Source: Haliotis asinina
Lineage: Eukaryota > Mollusca > Gastropoda > Lepetellida > Haliotidae
Assembly: GCF_037392515.1 (NCBI RefSeq)
Contig: NC_090288.1
Span: forward strand, 60,373,673 to 60,437,672
Reading direction: 5' to 3'
DNA: 64,000 bases
Under the pieces are notes generated by a model. That model searched no databases and was not told the origin of the DNA. It saw nothing but the letters and a program-made list of their open reading frames with translations. The position numbers and the translations under genes are program-made. This document shows positions 1 to 10,679 of this stretch, piece after piece. The stretch's first letter is position 1, and the number at the start of each line of letters is the position of its first letter.

Positions 1-438
1 ACGAAGGCCCGTTTCACAGAGCAATGATTTATCTTAGATCTACGTCTATCGTACGTCTATGTTAAAGCATGAGAGTTACGATCACATTAGCACTACGTTT
101 ACTTCGTGGAACGAGGCACAGGACTCTAGATTTGGTGCGTGGAAGACTATGAAATTGAAGTGTTCCGTCGTAACATTAGATCAGTGAAACCCCCGTACCC
201 AATGCATCTACTTTGAATTTTTTTAAGGTTTTGTTAAGACCACCCTTGTTACGAACTAACGGAGTAGCGGTTTCCGCTATAGCCGACCATTACAGCAGTA
301 ACTTCGGGATCGTCGAAGGAAAGGATCGATCCCATGCATACCATCTTTGGGTGGGACACATTCACCAGTGTCGCCTTTCTAAAAATGTGGAACTCGTGTT
401 ACTGACGGATGCAGAATACGTTGCCCCTTTCCCACTAA
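1..438. other. Intergenic DNA before the first array
   Basis: I see no gene or element here. An open frame from 213 runs into the downstream array and has no recognisable domain. Confidence 0.5.
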
Positions 439-1158
439 GCCACCACAATCAACGTTCTGTTGTTCGAAAGGAAGTTTGTTCATCAGTTGTAGACCCCCGT
501 CCCCACTGCGCCACCACAATCAACTTCTGTTGTTCGAGAGGAAGTTTGTTCATCTGTTGTAAACCCCCGTCCCCACTGCGCCACCACAATCAACGTTCTG
601 TTGTTCGAGAGGAAGTTTGTTCATCTGTTGTAGACCTCCGTCCCCACTGTGCCACCACAATCAACGTTCTGTTGTTCGAGAGGAAGTTTGTTCATCTGTT
701 GTAGACCTCCGTCCCCACTGTGCCACCACAATCAACGTTCTGTTGTTCGAGAGGAAGTTTGTTCATCTGTTGTAGACCTCCGTCCCCACTGTGCCACCAC
801 AATCAACGTTCTGTTGTTCGAGAGGAAGTTTGTTAATCTGTTGTAGACCCCCGTTCTCACTGTGCCAGAGAGGAAGTTTGTTCATCAGTTGTAGACCCCC
901 GTCCACACTGTGCCACCACAATCAACGTTCTGTTGTTCGAGAGGAAGTTTGTTCATCTGTTGTAGACCCCCGTTCCCACTGTGCCAGAGAGGAAGTTTGT
1001 TTATCTGTTGTAAACCCCCGTCCCGACTGTGCCACCACAATCAACGTTCTGTTTTTCGAGAGGAAGTTTGTTTATCTGTTGTAGACCCCCGTCCCCACTG
1101 TGCCACCACAATCAATGTTATGCTGTTCGAGAGGAAGTTTGTTCATTTGTTGTAGACC
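439..1158. repeat. 71-bp minisatellite (about 10 copies)
   Basis: The unit begins gccaccacaatcaacgttct and repeats every 71 bp (for example at 651 and 722). Two copies, starting near 864 and 983, are only 48 bp and share the same 23-bp internal deletion, so the shortened unit has itself been copied. The overlapping open frames in this stretch are a by-product of the repeat. A SINE-like fragment abuts its right end. Confidence 0.95.
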
Positions 1159-1161
1159 TCT

Positions 1162-1295
1162 GAGTGTTTGTTGTTAAACGTCTCACTCAGCAATATTTCA
1201 GGTGTATCGTGGAGTATATAATCCAGTCGATTCCACACATCTCCTGTGACTGACACAATGAGCATCTATCTATGCAACTAGGATACGACCACACG
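1162..1295 (-). mobile_element. SINE-like copy, family B (fragment)
   Basis: It reads tgttaaacgtctcactcagc, then gcatctatctatgcaactag and ggatacga. These match the body of the family-B repeat seen many times in this window. Strand is assigned by treating the ctca-repeat end as the 3' tail. Confidence 0.6.
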
Positions 1296-1437
1296 CTCAC
1301 TGCTCAATGCGTACATGTTGCATACCGATTCTACAGTGATATTTAAGGTGAAGTATGTGCAATGTAAACGACACTCCTCTCGCTCCATAAACGTATGTAC
1401 AAAATAATTGCATGCCATGTAAATAATCAACAACACC

Positions 1438-1466
1438 CTCTCTGTCTCTCTCTGTCTCTCTCTCTG

Positions 1467-1523
<57 letters not shown>
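1438..1523. repeat. (CT)n microsatellite
   Basis: About 80 bp of ct repeat with occasional gtct interruptions. It creates spurious Arg-Glu repeat frames on the minus strand. Confidence 0.95.
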
Positions 1524-1525
<2 letters not shown>

Positions 1526-2380
1526 GAATCGTAATCAAACTCAGCATCAAACACATAGCTGATGCTATGAAGTTTGACAATGCTGGCGCGTTCTACCTCC
1601 GGATACACTACGAGAAAACAAAATTGCACCCCGTTAACAAACAATTTTGAAAACATTTCTTGAAAGCAAGAGTATGTAATTAGGTGGGCCGCTTCGAGGA
1701 ATCCCTAAGGTTCTATATGACAGCGAGGTGGACCCGCCTTGTGATTCACTCGCCAACACTGGCATTCAATGCACCTTAACGTCCGAGCAAACTTTTTCTT
1801 ATCATTTTACAAATGCAATTATAAGGGAAATATTGTTTGGACAAGGGTCCTGCGTTATTCAGGCTTCGGGGCTGTGCATCTGTACGAGGTCGACTCAGTA
1901 AACTGGGAAACGCACAATAGAAAGTAGTGCGATTATTTATTTTCGCTTTATGCTCTGTGTTTGTGTGTACCGGGCGGCTGAAGTCGCCAGATAGCTTTGT
2001 TTATCAACAGGGATGATTTACCAGGGTGGGTCGTATATGGCGCGAACTAGCGCGTGGGTGGGCGACTGTGCCGGCATAACACATGCAGCCATACAGCTAA
2101 CATTTCTGAAACTCTAAACACGCGGATGATACAGATATAAGAGAAGGCCAGATATTACATCTCACTTCACTGATACCAAGTTCTGTTAACGTGTTGTTGT
2201 TGTTTTTTCAGATTATATGACTAACTGCTTTGTGTCTTTACTGTTATCAGTTTGACATGAAACATTTGCCAGATCTTTGAACTGTTACGTACATATGTTT
2301 ACATTTGGATTTCCATTAGTAAGACTGTGTGACAGTAATGGCATGAGACGCTGATATAGTTCTTAGTGTTTACTTTAGCG
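1524..2380. other. Intergenic, no recognised feature
   Basis: Single-copy-looking sequence without a protein frame or repeat that I recognise. Confidence 0.5.
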
Positions 2381-2605
2381 GTGAGGTGAAGTGAAACGGG
2401 TGATGTGAGGTGAAACGGGTGATGCGAAGTGAAACGTGAGGTGAAACGGGTGAGACGAAGTTATATGAACGGAAACGGGTGAGGTGATATGAAACGGCCG
2501 ACGTCGACATGAGGAAAACGGGTGAGGTGAGGTTAAACAGGTGAGGCGAGGGAAACCGGGGGAGATGAGGGGGAGTGGGTGAGGTGAGGGGAAACGGGTT
2601 TTAAC
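2381..2605. repeat. Degenerate gtgaggtgaaacgggtga minisatellite
   Basis: Variants of gaggtgaaacgggtga recur roughly every 17-22 bp with many substitutions. It looks like an old array. Confidence 0.75.
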
Positions 2606-2617
2606 ATCCAGTCAAGT

Positions 2618-2660
2618 GTGTGTGTCAAGCATGTGTGTGAGCGTGCGCATGTGTGTGGCT
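2618..2660. repeat. (GT)n-rich short tract
   Basis: Imperfect gt/gc dinucleotide tract: gtgtgtgtgtcaagcatgtg and its continuation. Confidence 0.7.
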
Positions 2661-2759
2661 TCTTGTACTGGTCTGAACCAATGACCCGAATAAAATAGTG
2701 CTAGTCTGAATTTGGATGCCACAGTTCAAGTGTTCAGTTTCCAAGCATACAGATCGGGA

Positions 2760-3752
2760 ACCTTTGGTCCTTATAGGGAGATGCATGATCTCGAGATCTC
2801 TTTGGTCCTTATAGAGAGATGAATGATCTCGAGATCCCTTGGTCCTTGTAGAGAGATGTATGATCGATCTCGAGATCCCTTTGGTCCTTATAGAAAGATG
2901 CATGATCTCGAGATCCCTTTGGTCCTTGTAGAGAGATGCATGATCTCGAGATCCCTTTGGTCCTTATAGAAAGATGCATGATCTCGAGATCCCTTTGGTC
3001 CTTGTAGAGAGATGCATGATCTCGAGATCCCTTGGTCCTTGTAGAGAGATGCATGATCTCGAGATCCCTTTGGTCCTTGTAGAGAGATGCATGATCTCGA
3101 GATCCCTTTGGTCCTTGTAGAGAGATGCATGATCTCGAGATCCCTTGGTCCTTGTAGAGAGATGCATGATCTCGAGATCCCTTTGGTCCTTGTAGAGAGA
3201 TGCATGATCTCGAGATCCCTTGGTCCTTGTAGAGAGATGCATGATCTCGAGATCCCTTTGGTCCTTGTAGAGAGATGCATGATCTCGAGATCCCTTGGTC
3301 CTTGTAGAGAGATGCATGATCTCGAGATCCCTTTGGTCCTTGTAGAGAGATGCATGATCTCGAGATCCCTTTGGTCCTTATAGAAAGATGCATGATCTCG
3401 AGATCCCTTTGGTCCTTGTAGAGAGATGCATGATCTCGAGATCCCTTGGTCCTTGTAGAGAGATGCATGATCTCGAGATCCCTTTGGTCCTTGTAGAGAG
3501 ATGCATGATCTCGAGATCCCTTGGTCCTTGTAGAGAGATGCATGATCTCGAGATCCCTTTGGTCCTTGTAGAGAGATGCATGATCTCGAGATCCCTTGGT
3601 CCTTGTAGAGAGATGCATGATCTCGAGATCCCTTTGGTCCTTGTAGAGAGATGCATGATCTCGAGATCCCTTTGGTCCTTGTAGAGAGATGCATGATCTC
3701 GAGATCCCTTGGTCCTTGTAGAGAGATGCATGATCTCGAGATCCCTTTGGTC
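2760..3752. repeat. 38/37-bp minisatellite with dimeric organisation (about 26 copies)
   Basis: The unit contains gagatgcatgatctcgagat followed by ccctttggtccttgtaga. Units are 38 bp, or 37 bp when one t is missing (cccttgg). The two lengths mostly alternate, giving a 75-bp dimer that keeps frame on both strands and produces ORFs over 300 codons. Each unit carries two perfect palindromes, atgcat and gatctcgagatc. A tatagaaag variant marks a few units (about 2891, 2966, 3379). I read it as non-coding. Confidence 0.95.
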
Positions 3753-3782
3753 CGAGAAGAAGTATACCATTGACAACAGGTA

Positions 3783-4015
3783 GGGGATTTTCCATTTTGC
3801 GAGCATACCACAAGCCAATGCATATGAGAAAAAGTAATACATATCCATACAGATGAAACATTTCCAAATGAAAGGGATAAATTGTACCATTTCCCTTAAT
3901 TTATCTTCATCATGTGTTTCCTCCTTGGTTTCATCATTTGCCCTTTATCAATCTTTAAATCTAATATCCCCTACTTTGGCTTAATGGTATACAGTGTATA
4001 TTCTTGAGAAGAGCA
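3783..4015 (+). repeat. Dispersed repeat R2, copy 1
   Basis: It shares long matches with 26529-26697 and 28871-29090: ccattttgcgagcatacca, ttcatcatgtgtttcctcct, aatatcccctacttt and gcaccag. All copies are in the same orientation. It separates the 38/37-bp and 34-bp arrays. Family unknown. Confidence 0.75.
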
Positions 4016-4061
4016 CCAGACTCCCACTGTTTCAGAATAAAACATTGATCTTAAAGAAGAG

Positions 4062-4535
4062 CTGGGACATGCTACAACCAAGTCAGATCGGGGAGCTGGG
4101 ACATGCTACAACCAAGTCAGATCAGGGAACTGGGACATGGTACAACCAAGTCAGATCGGGGAACTGGGACATGCTACAACCAAGTCAGATCGGGGAACTG
4201 GGACATGCTACAACCAAGTCAGATCGGGGAACTGGGACATGCTACAACCAAGTCAGATCGGGGAACTGGGACATGCTACAACCAAGTCAGATCGGGGAAC
4301 TGGGACATGCTACAACCAAGTCAGATCGGGGAACTGGGACATGCTACAACCAAGTCAGATCGGGGAACTGGGACATGCTACAACCAAGTCAGATCGGGGA
4401 ACTGGGACATGCTACAACCAAGTCAGATCGGGGAACTGGGACATGCTACAACCAAGTCAGATCGGGGAACTGGGACATGCTACAACCAAGTCAGATCGGG
4501 GAACTGGGACATGCTACAACCAAGTCAGATCGGGG
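4062..4535. repeat. 34-bp minisatellite (about 14 copies)
   Basis: The unit gggacatgctacaaccaagt followed by cagatcggggaact repeats every 34 bp (starts at 4166, 4200 and so on) with almost no divergence. The internal acatg..caaccaagtcag resembles part of the SINE-B body (acatgtgtcaaccaagtcag), so the array may have grown from such a copy; that is inference. Three frames stay open across it. Confidence 0.95.
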
Positions 4536-4589
4536 ATGACCACATTGCAACATAGGTTGCGAAGGCCAAATCTACCTGACGGCGACAAG

Positions 4590-5123
4590 CATTATTGCCG
4601 AAGTACTGTGTATCCATTCAATATGATCCATATAGATAACACAACAAACTTAATACTAAAAAATGCTTTGGAAGCAAATATAAATTTTTGTAATCATAAT
4701 ACAGACTGGTTTCATCAACTTAATAAGATAAAGCACAATTTTAAAACAGTGAACACAACTAAATGCAATGTATGAAATACTCACCAGTCCAAATGTGAAG
4801 ACATGTTCAAGCTGTCATTGAGTGATTCTCCCACATCATATAACAAATTAAAAACCTACAGATTGGTCAGGTCATCCATAAATTTTGAGAATTATCTATT
4901 TCATTGTGAAAACAAACCTCACAGTTCATAGTTTTTAAAACTACGGTTAAATAATCATAAACTGAAAGCAGAAGCTGGAAGATATATAGAACCTGCAACC
5001 CCACTAGCATGTCGTCTCTGTGAAACGCGCAATGTCATAGAAAATGAACAATGCCATATAATATCTTGTACCAAGTATAGCAAAGAAAGGGAATCAGTCC
5101 TACAAACAATGCTTTTTTACTAA
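4590..5123 (+). pseudogene. Decayed LINE C-terminal fragment
   Basis: 4590-4775 reads HIDNTTNLILKNALEANINF and NTDWFHQLNKIKHNFKT. After a frame change, 4803-5123 reads MFKLSLSDSPTSYNKLKTYR, one internal stop, then FLKLRLNNHKLKAEAGRY and CRLCETRNVIENEQCHIISC. The latter is a C-x2-C-x11-H-x3-C cluster followed by a stop at 5121. Zinc-knuckle-like ends with LRL..H.L..E.GRY and ENE.H are typical of non-LTR retrotransposon C-termini. The clade is not resolved. It is dead: a frameshift, a stop and no reverse transcriptase core. Confidence 0.75.
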
Positions 5124-5379
5124 AAAAGAACAATTCTTATTTCTGAAACTATTTCTAAAATATGTCATGACATTTATATCTTAAATATATTTTGTATGTC
5201 ACCATAGTTCCCTCATATTGTTCTCATGTAATGACACTAAATATCATTTGTAAAATTGTTGCAATGTACATTTACGTATCTGCATTTGTACATGTTTGTA
5301 ACTATAGTTTGTAGTTTATAGAATATTGCTACTGTTTCTTCATGGAATGCGATGCAGTAAATACCCTATCTTATGTATG
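5124..5379. other. Possible LINE 3' untranslated remnant or intergenic
   Basis: AT-rich sequence directly after the LINE coding relic. No end of the element can be defined. Confidence 0.35.
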
Positions 5380-5595
5380 GTTTGTTTGTTTATTTGTTGT
5401 TTAACGCTACATTCAGCAACATTCCAGCAACCCACTGATCAACAGCATGAGCATCGATCTAAGCAATTAGGATACGATGACATGTGTCAACCAAGTCAGA
5501 GAGCCTGAGCACCCGATCCCGTTTGTCGACTCTTTGACAAGAGTGGTTGCTGAAGACCAGCTCTAACCCGGATCATCACGGCTCAATCCATCATG
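5380..5595 (-). mobile_element. SINE-like copy, family B, internally deleted
   Basis: It contains tgttgtttaacgctacattc, catgagcatcgatctaagca, gtgtcaaccaagtcagagag and cacccgatcccgttt. The usual segment between attccagc and tgatcaacagc is missing (about 45 bp). A gttt-rich tract replaces the ctca tail. Confidence 0.8.
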
Positions 5596-6320
5596 AATAT
5601 CAGTGCTGGTGCTGGTCTTCAAGGATCCCGATATGAATGAATACACATGACGGAAGTTAACGGACGCTCGTCTTCTTGGCTTTTCACTGATATATGTAAT
5701 GTATGCATAAAGCCATGATTATTAAGATATAGACATAGTCCCCGTACCCTCACTGTGTGACCCAGCCATGTTGTATAAACAACTGTTTGAAATGTCTACA
5801 ATGCAACTCCATCTCTGACTATAATCAGAGACTGGTAAATATTGCCTGATTTACAACTCCAGTCGATGAGAAACTTGCTCGTCCCTCTCTCTCACACGGT
5901 TGTAATTGTTTTGTTGTTGTCGACCGACACGGGGGTCAAGCGTTGTCACACACAAACAAGGAGAGTGAGGGGCTGTTACATGCACTTTGTTTATGCTAGT
6001 GTTTGTGTTGTGAAGGGACGCCATTAGCTTGTAGCAGCTCTCGGAAACATTGTGACAGGCCCACTGGGAGGTTTGCATATTTGGCTAAAATGTTTGTAAC
6101 TATGAATGCAACACACAGTCATCAATATTTTCAACAATCACCGTCTGGTGTACAGAAAGGGCTGTGTTGCTGGAAACATGGGCTTGAACTTCTAGCAGGT
6201 GACGTCTAACGGAATGTGTGAAACCATGGGATAGGAACAAGTACGACAGTCTCAAAACAAGGGGCACGTCTCGCCGACATACTAACTAATTCTCCCTCGC
6301 GAGCCACCTCCATCTGTACC
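5596..6320. other. Intergenic, no recognised feature
   Basis: Short unrelated frames only. Confidence 0.45.
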
Positions 6321-6332
6321 CTGCGTCCATCG

Positions 6333-6374
6333 AGCGTGCGTGTGTGCGTGCGTGCGTGCGTGTGTGAGCGTGTT
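6333..6374. repeat. GTGC/GTGTGC microsatellite
   Basis: Tract of gtgcgtgcgtgcgtgtgtg type. Confidence 0.85.
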
Positions 6375-6449
6375 TGTGGGGCGTGAGGGGACACAACGAA
6401 AGGACCTGTGGGAACTGCAGAAGCAGTATAGAAGCAGTTGATCTGTTTC

Positions 6450-6720
6450 TTCTACCACCAGTTTGGTGGAAGCTTGGCGCCACCAAACCATAAAAGTCCT
6501 TGTCAGGGTGAATCTTGGATTAAAACCTACTATCATCGGATTCCGACACAGCTCTGCACGGCGACCTAGGTCGCCTTCAACTACTAGATTCTCGTGCCAC
6601 CAGAAAGACGACGACAAGTTCACAAAGTTTACGTCTTTACGTGGGCGGATCCAGAGTAGGGTGGGGGTGCGCACCCCCAACCCTTTTGTCCTGAAGTTTT
6701 GTCAAATAACAATTGAAACT
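6450..6720. other. GC-richer intergenic segment with short palindromes
   Basis: Includes a perfect 16-bp palindrome gggggtgcgcaccccc (6663-6678), a cgacctaggtcg palindrome near 6560, and a ccaccagtttggtgg hairpin near 6456. The text around 'gggcggatccagagtagggt' feels repeat-like, but no second copy is in the window. Confidence 0.4.
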
Positions 6721-6849
6721 CTCACACCACGCCACATCACGCCACGCCAGCCACATCCCTTCTCGACAGCTTTCTCCTCTCCTCCCACCCCCTCCCCAAC
6801 CCCTTTTTTCAAAACGCTGCATCCTCAACTGTTTGATAGCAGACGTGAA

Positions 6850-8190
6850 TAAAACGCTTAAGTGAAAAAAATATTATTTACGAGCAAACAAGTACACTAT
6901 TAACGGCTGAAAGTGACATCAGAATGATGTGTCGTAGTGAAAATTTTCTTTGGAATCGGCATGATCAATATATTTTTCATGAAGTTTTTTTTATAAATCT
7001 TGTTATATTCAGATTGTGTGTGTACAAATAAATATAATTATGCATGAATAACAACATTATGTAACTTATATAACGCATCAATATAGTGTTTGTTGGATGT
7101 TGTACGGAAGCATGTGTAAAATAGGCATACATAACCATCAAAACTGTGCACTATGAGTACTGACGAAAGACAAGTTTAAGACATCAGACAACTACATTAA
7201 GATTGCAATACAGTGATCAAATATTTCCACTTTGGTAGAATAAGGGCAGAGCGTTATTCTTCTTTGCAATATTTTTTTCAACATTAAAACATCCCTGGCA
7301 ATTTTTCTAAAACCTTCTATTGATAACCTATTTTGTTTGATGCTTGTGATATGGATATATATCTCGGCAAATAAGATTATATGTGATGTCAATAGACCAC
7401 AGGAGCTATTGCTAAAGAGAATATCAGGATTTGTAATCACAATGTCAAAACTGATATACAGATTTAAGAATCTTCTACCTGCCTCCAGGATTCATGTACA
7501 AATTTATATAAAGACATGGTGGGGATTTTCTGGATCAGATTGACAAAAAAAGAGCAGATATTTATATCAATAGGTTTCATTGGCAGCAGCCCATTTCTAG
7601 TGTAAATTGCTCAATTCAAGAACCTGCACTGAAAATCTGAAGTTTGACATCCTTGGTACAATTTCTGTACCTTGTAAAACAGTATTCCATGAATTTCGTC
7701 ATGAACTTCATTATTTGTCTGTTGAGCATGCCACACTCATCAGCTTTATGGCGGCGGTCAAGTCGCCAAGTCAACGTCTATATTAGTGTCTCTCAGTCAC
7801 CCAGTTGTATTTCCCCGAGGTACATACGGATACATCTGTAACACGGTGTAACACCAAGCTGTCTACATCGTATAAACACAAACGTATAAGTTTGGTTACT
7901 GTTGACTGTTGAAAAATATGTTTTTCAACTGGTGATATTTCAGATTAACCTGTTAGAATGTTATCAGTGCGTCCAAGTATATGCTGAAATATTAATGAAT
8001 CATTACCATTTAATGTAAAAGTAATTATTAATGTGGTTCAAATGCATATGATATCAGGAGTCCGGCAATGACTATTGCAAATTTCAGGACTAATGGCACT
8101 GTCGTTGTCGGTGTGGTCAGGCGTCAACACGTCCGACCCGGGTCCATCGACGTTAACATACACGATGGAGAACACTGTACATGCAAGGAC
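6850..8190. other. AT-rich intergenic, nothing recognised
   Basis: Only short frames without similarity that I recognise. Confidence 0.5.
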
Positions 8191-8192
8191 TG

Positions 8193-8416
8193 GGTTTGTT
8201 TGTTTGTTTGTTTGTTTGAGGTTTAACGCCGCGTTGAGCAGTATTCCAACTACATGGTGGTTGTCTGTAAATAATCGAGTCTGAACCTGACAATCCAGTG
8301 ATCAATAACACGACCATTGACATGAAATTAGGATACGATGACATGTGTCAACCAAGTCCGTGAGCCTGACCACCGATCCCGTTAGTCGCACCTTACAAGC
8401 TTGGGTTACTCATGAC
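8193..8416 (-). mobile_element. SINE-like copy, family B
   Basis: Begins with (tttg)n, then aggtttaacgccgcgttgag, tctgtaaataatcgagtctg, caatccagtgatcaataaca, caaccaagtccgtgagcctg and accgatcccgttagtcgc. It is one of the more complete copies in the window. Confidence 0.85.
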
Positions 8417-9050
8417 AAATTTTAACACGAGTCTTGACGGGTTGCATGGCGAGTCTGATTCAGTGGTGAATTTATATTTCTTCTCCATTGTCAAAATGAA
8501 CATTAGTTTGTACCAAACTGCGTTCGACGGGTAATGGTTAGAGACGTGACAGTACACAATTTATCATTATATTTTGTATATTTGCATATTTTTCTGTATG
8601 TATGAATTTTGTATATATTTGTCACAAGTTTCACTCTCATTTTGAAGAGTTACTAATATTAAAACGTCACCTAAATCATACTTCATCTCATTGCTCAAGC
8701 TGATGAAACGCACATCGCAAAGATAATTAACACAAACCACTCGGACTTTTAGCCAATAAAACCAGTAAATTTCTTAATGACCACCGTGTAGACATGCAGA
8801 CCACGACTTTAATAAATCCAATCTAATCAGCCGAAGTTACTGTTGTGTCACTGTCATGTGATATCAACTATAAGAACTAATCTGACATCCAGACTGAACT
8901 GAAACCGTCATTAAGCTCATGTAATAATCCTGTCACTGTGTTTCATCTTGTCCAGTTGGTAACTATTAGTACAAATACATGATCTATGTCAAATAACCAA
9001 AAATCGTAACTAAAAAGATATATTATATGTTTTGGCAAATCGGAAAAGAA
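8417..9050. other. AT-rich intergenic, nothing recognised
   Basis: No protein frame or repeat noted. Confidence 0.5.
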
Positions 9051-9063
9051 TTCTAACATTGAA

Positions 9064-9151
9064 CAGGGATGTTTCGGCTATAAAAGGGTCTATGATTTCC
9101 TATAATCACAGCTGACCTCACAATAAAATGTCGAAACATCTCTTTCCCTGA
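9064..9151. repeat. Short inverted repeat
   Basis: cagggatgtttcggc at the left and gtcgaaacatctctttccctg at the right are inverted matches with a 6-bp gap. They could be the end of a small foldback element or a chance hairpin. Confidence 0.35.
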
Positions 9152-9199
9152 TCACTGATTTAAGGAATACTACAATATTTTTGAAGGACTTGAAGTTGT

Positions 9200-9532
9200 T
9201 ATCCCACAACAGAGACAAATCCTACGCTCGGAGAGTGGAGTCGATGCTGGTTCGAGGGAATCTTCTTCCGATAACGATCCGGCAGATGTTGTTTCTACGA
9301 CGCAATACCACATCCAGTGTCACCGCTGACTTTCTTCACAAACGCCTGTGTCCAACAATGGCCTTCCAGCCCTCAGGACCTGAACCGATACAGCATCGGA
9401 AGAAAACGCGCCTCAACGTTAACCGTTGCTAGAAACCTTTGCACTGCAGAACAACTCTGTACAGGAATAGTGAAGGGGAATTCCAATGGACAACATTCGA
9501 AGACCTATTTGGTCTGTGGTGTAGACCCGTGA
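9200..9532 (+). pseudogene. Decayed Tc1/mariner-like transposase fragment
   Basis: Two frames give pieces in the expected Tc1 order: NTTSSVTADFLHKR (compare DNARPHTARVT.DFL), then QQWPSSPQDLN (compare WPS.SPDLNP), then ARNLCTAEQLCTGIVKG (compare the RNLQELEQALVEEW region). No intact catalytic D or E can be placed with confidence and a frameshift is needed. Alternative: chance similarity. Confidence 0.45.
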
Positions 9533-9866
9533 TAGACATGAGGGTCACACAAGCTTGTGATCGTCCCTCATAGACGTACGTACAAACATTTCTACAGAAC
9601 ATGAGACTACAACCATCTGTTTCCCAATCAGATGAACATAACGTTACGTTGCAAAGTTAGACTCTGTATGTTTTGGATTTTGTTTATATTTTGATATCAA
9701 CTAAACTACAACGTTTCACGTTTCCGTAACTGCAATAAGTTAATGAACGTGTCTGTTGTGTAAACACATGTGTTTGTCATCACATCGTCATCGTCCTCAT
9801 GCACGGGGTAACACATTCTGCAAGGAGAGTGAGAGCGATCCCCGCACAGGCTGGTTTAATTCTACA

Positions 9867-9916
9867 ACAACAACAAACAACAAACAACAACAAACAACAC
9901 AAACAACAACAACAAT
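9867..9916. repeat. (CAA)n microsatellite
   Basis: Imperfect caa/acaa repeat. Confidence 0.9.
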
Positions 9917-9983
9917 AAAACCCTACAAATAGCACTAGTAGTAAATCTATTGAAGAGGGGGTTTAAGTAGTAACAAGAAGTAT

Positions 9984-10179
9984 AGTCTGTCGTACAGACC
10001 CTGAAGTATATATATATCCAAGAAAGCCCATGCAAGTCTAGAAAATGTGGCATGTCTAGATTTCCATAGCTTCTGAAATGAAGAAAGTCTCAGAGCTCCA
10101 TTGCATTATATTATTTTTTTTTCACTATGAACGTTTTTTTCAGTAAAATATGTTCATTTCAGAGACTAGCTGTTAGTCT
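9984..10179 (+). repeat. Dispersed hairpin-ended repeat R1, copy 1
   Basis: About 196 bp. The left end is the hairpin gtctgtcgtacagac and the right end the hairpin agactagctgttagtct. The body contains aagaaagtct and gccacatttt-type sequence shared with copies at 13655-13841 (same strand) and 55326-55515 (opposite strand). Its right end lies 35 bp from the stop of the Penelope-like fragment, on the 3' side of that element, so it may be part of the element's 3' region. Family unknown. Confidence 0.8.
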
Positions 10180-10214
10180 ACAACAAGTAGGCACCATGCT
10201 TTGATAGTCCATAG

Positions 10215-10565
10215 TTAAATTTGTTCTTCATGGGCCGATGTCATGCAGTTTCCTTGGTCTCTGTTGATCCAAGGTTTGTGACGACGGATTTCGATGGTTT
10301 TCTTTTTGTGAAGTCCTGATTTTTGGTTGATAGGACATGGAAATTCATCGAACGTGGCATGATGGTTAGGGGGTATTCGCCGGTGATCTGAGAGGGCTGA
10401 TTTGCTGTCTGCCTTGGCTGTAGGGGTTCTGTGGTCTTTTGTGCGGGTGTCAACGGGGTGGGAGCTTTCACCTATATAGGACTCACCACGTTCACAGTTA
10501 ATCATGTAAAGCACTCCTTTTTGGGCTGCGTTTTGGAGGATGGAATACGGCCATTGGCTTAGAGG
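10215..10565 (-). pseudogene. Penelope-like retroelement, GIY-YIG endonuclease fragment
   Basis: The frame reads QWPYSILQNAAQKGVLYMIN, then CERGESYIGESSHPVDTRTK, and ends with TIEIRRHKPWINRDQG. This is the GIY-YIG arrangement (VLYMI and SYIGES, then the R of VDTR, and the E of IEIRRHK) found at the C-terminus of Penelope-like elements. The reverse transcriptase is absent. The frame can be read upstream of the first ATG without a stop to about 10565, so this is a 5'-truncated copy. On this strand, an AATAAAGAAGTTGTTATCC run upstream (about 10630-10655) resembles the tail of such elements, possibly a preceding tandem copy. Confidence 0.8.
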
Positions 10566-10679
10566 ATGGATGGAATTAAAGTTGGGAAGTGCACTGCATG
10601 TCGTATCATAAGAGAGTAAGATTATTTATGGATAACAACTTCTTTATTACCATATATAACAATATCCAGCCCTTTTGAT

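Noticed and set aside
1278..1656. Arg-Glu repeat ORFs
   Set aside because: They are frames of a (CT)n microsatellite.
2809..3890. Overlapping ORFs of 352, 311, 170 and 117 codons on the minus strand and two of 98 codons on the plus strand
   Set aside because: They are frames of the 38/37-bp array kept open by the 75-bp dimer; all frames on both strands are open alike, and no non-repetitive conserved flank exists.
439..4535. CRISPR-like regular repeats
   Set aside because: Units are directly adjacent without unique spacers and the DNA is animal nuclear; these are minisatellites.
3994..4775. Plus-strand ORFs of 181, 150 and 212 codons
   Set aside because: They are frames of the 34-bp array; only the last part of the 212-codon frame (from about 4590) carries LINE-like sequence and is listed as a relic.
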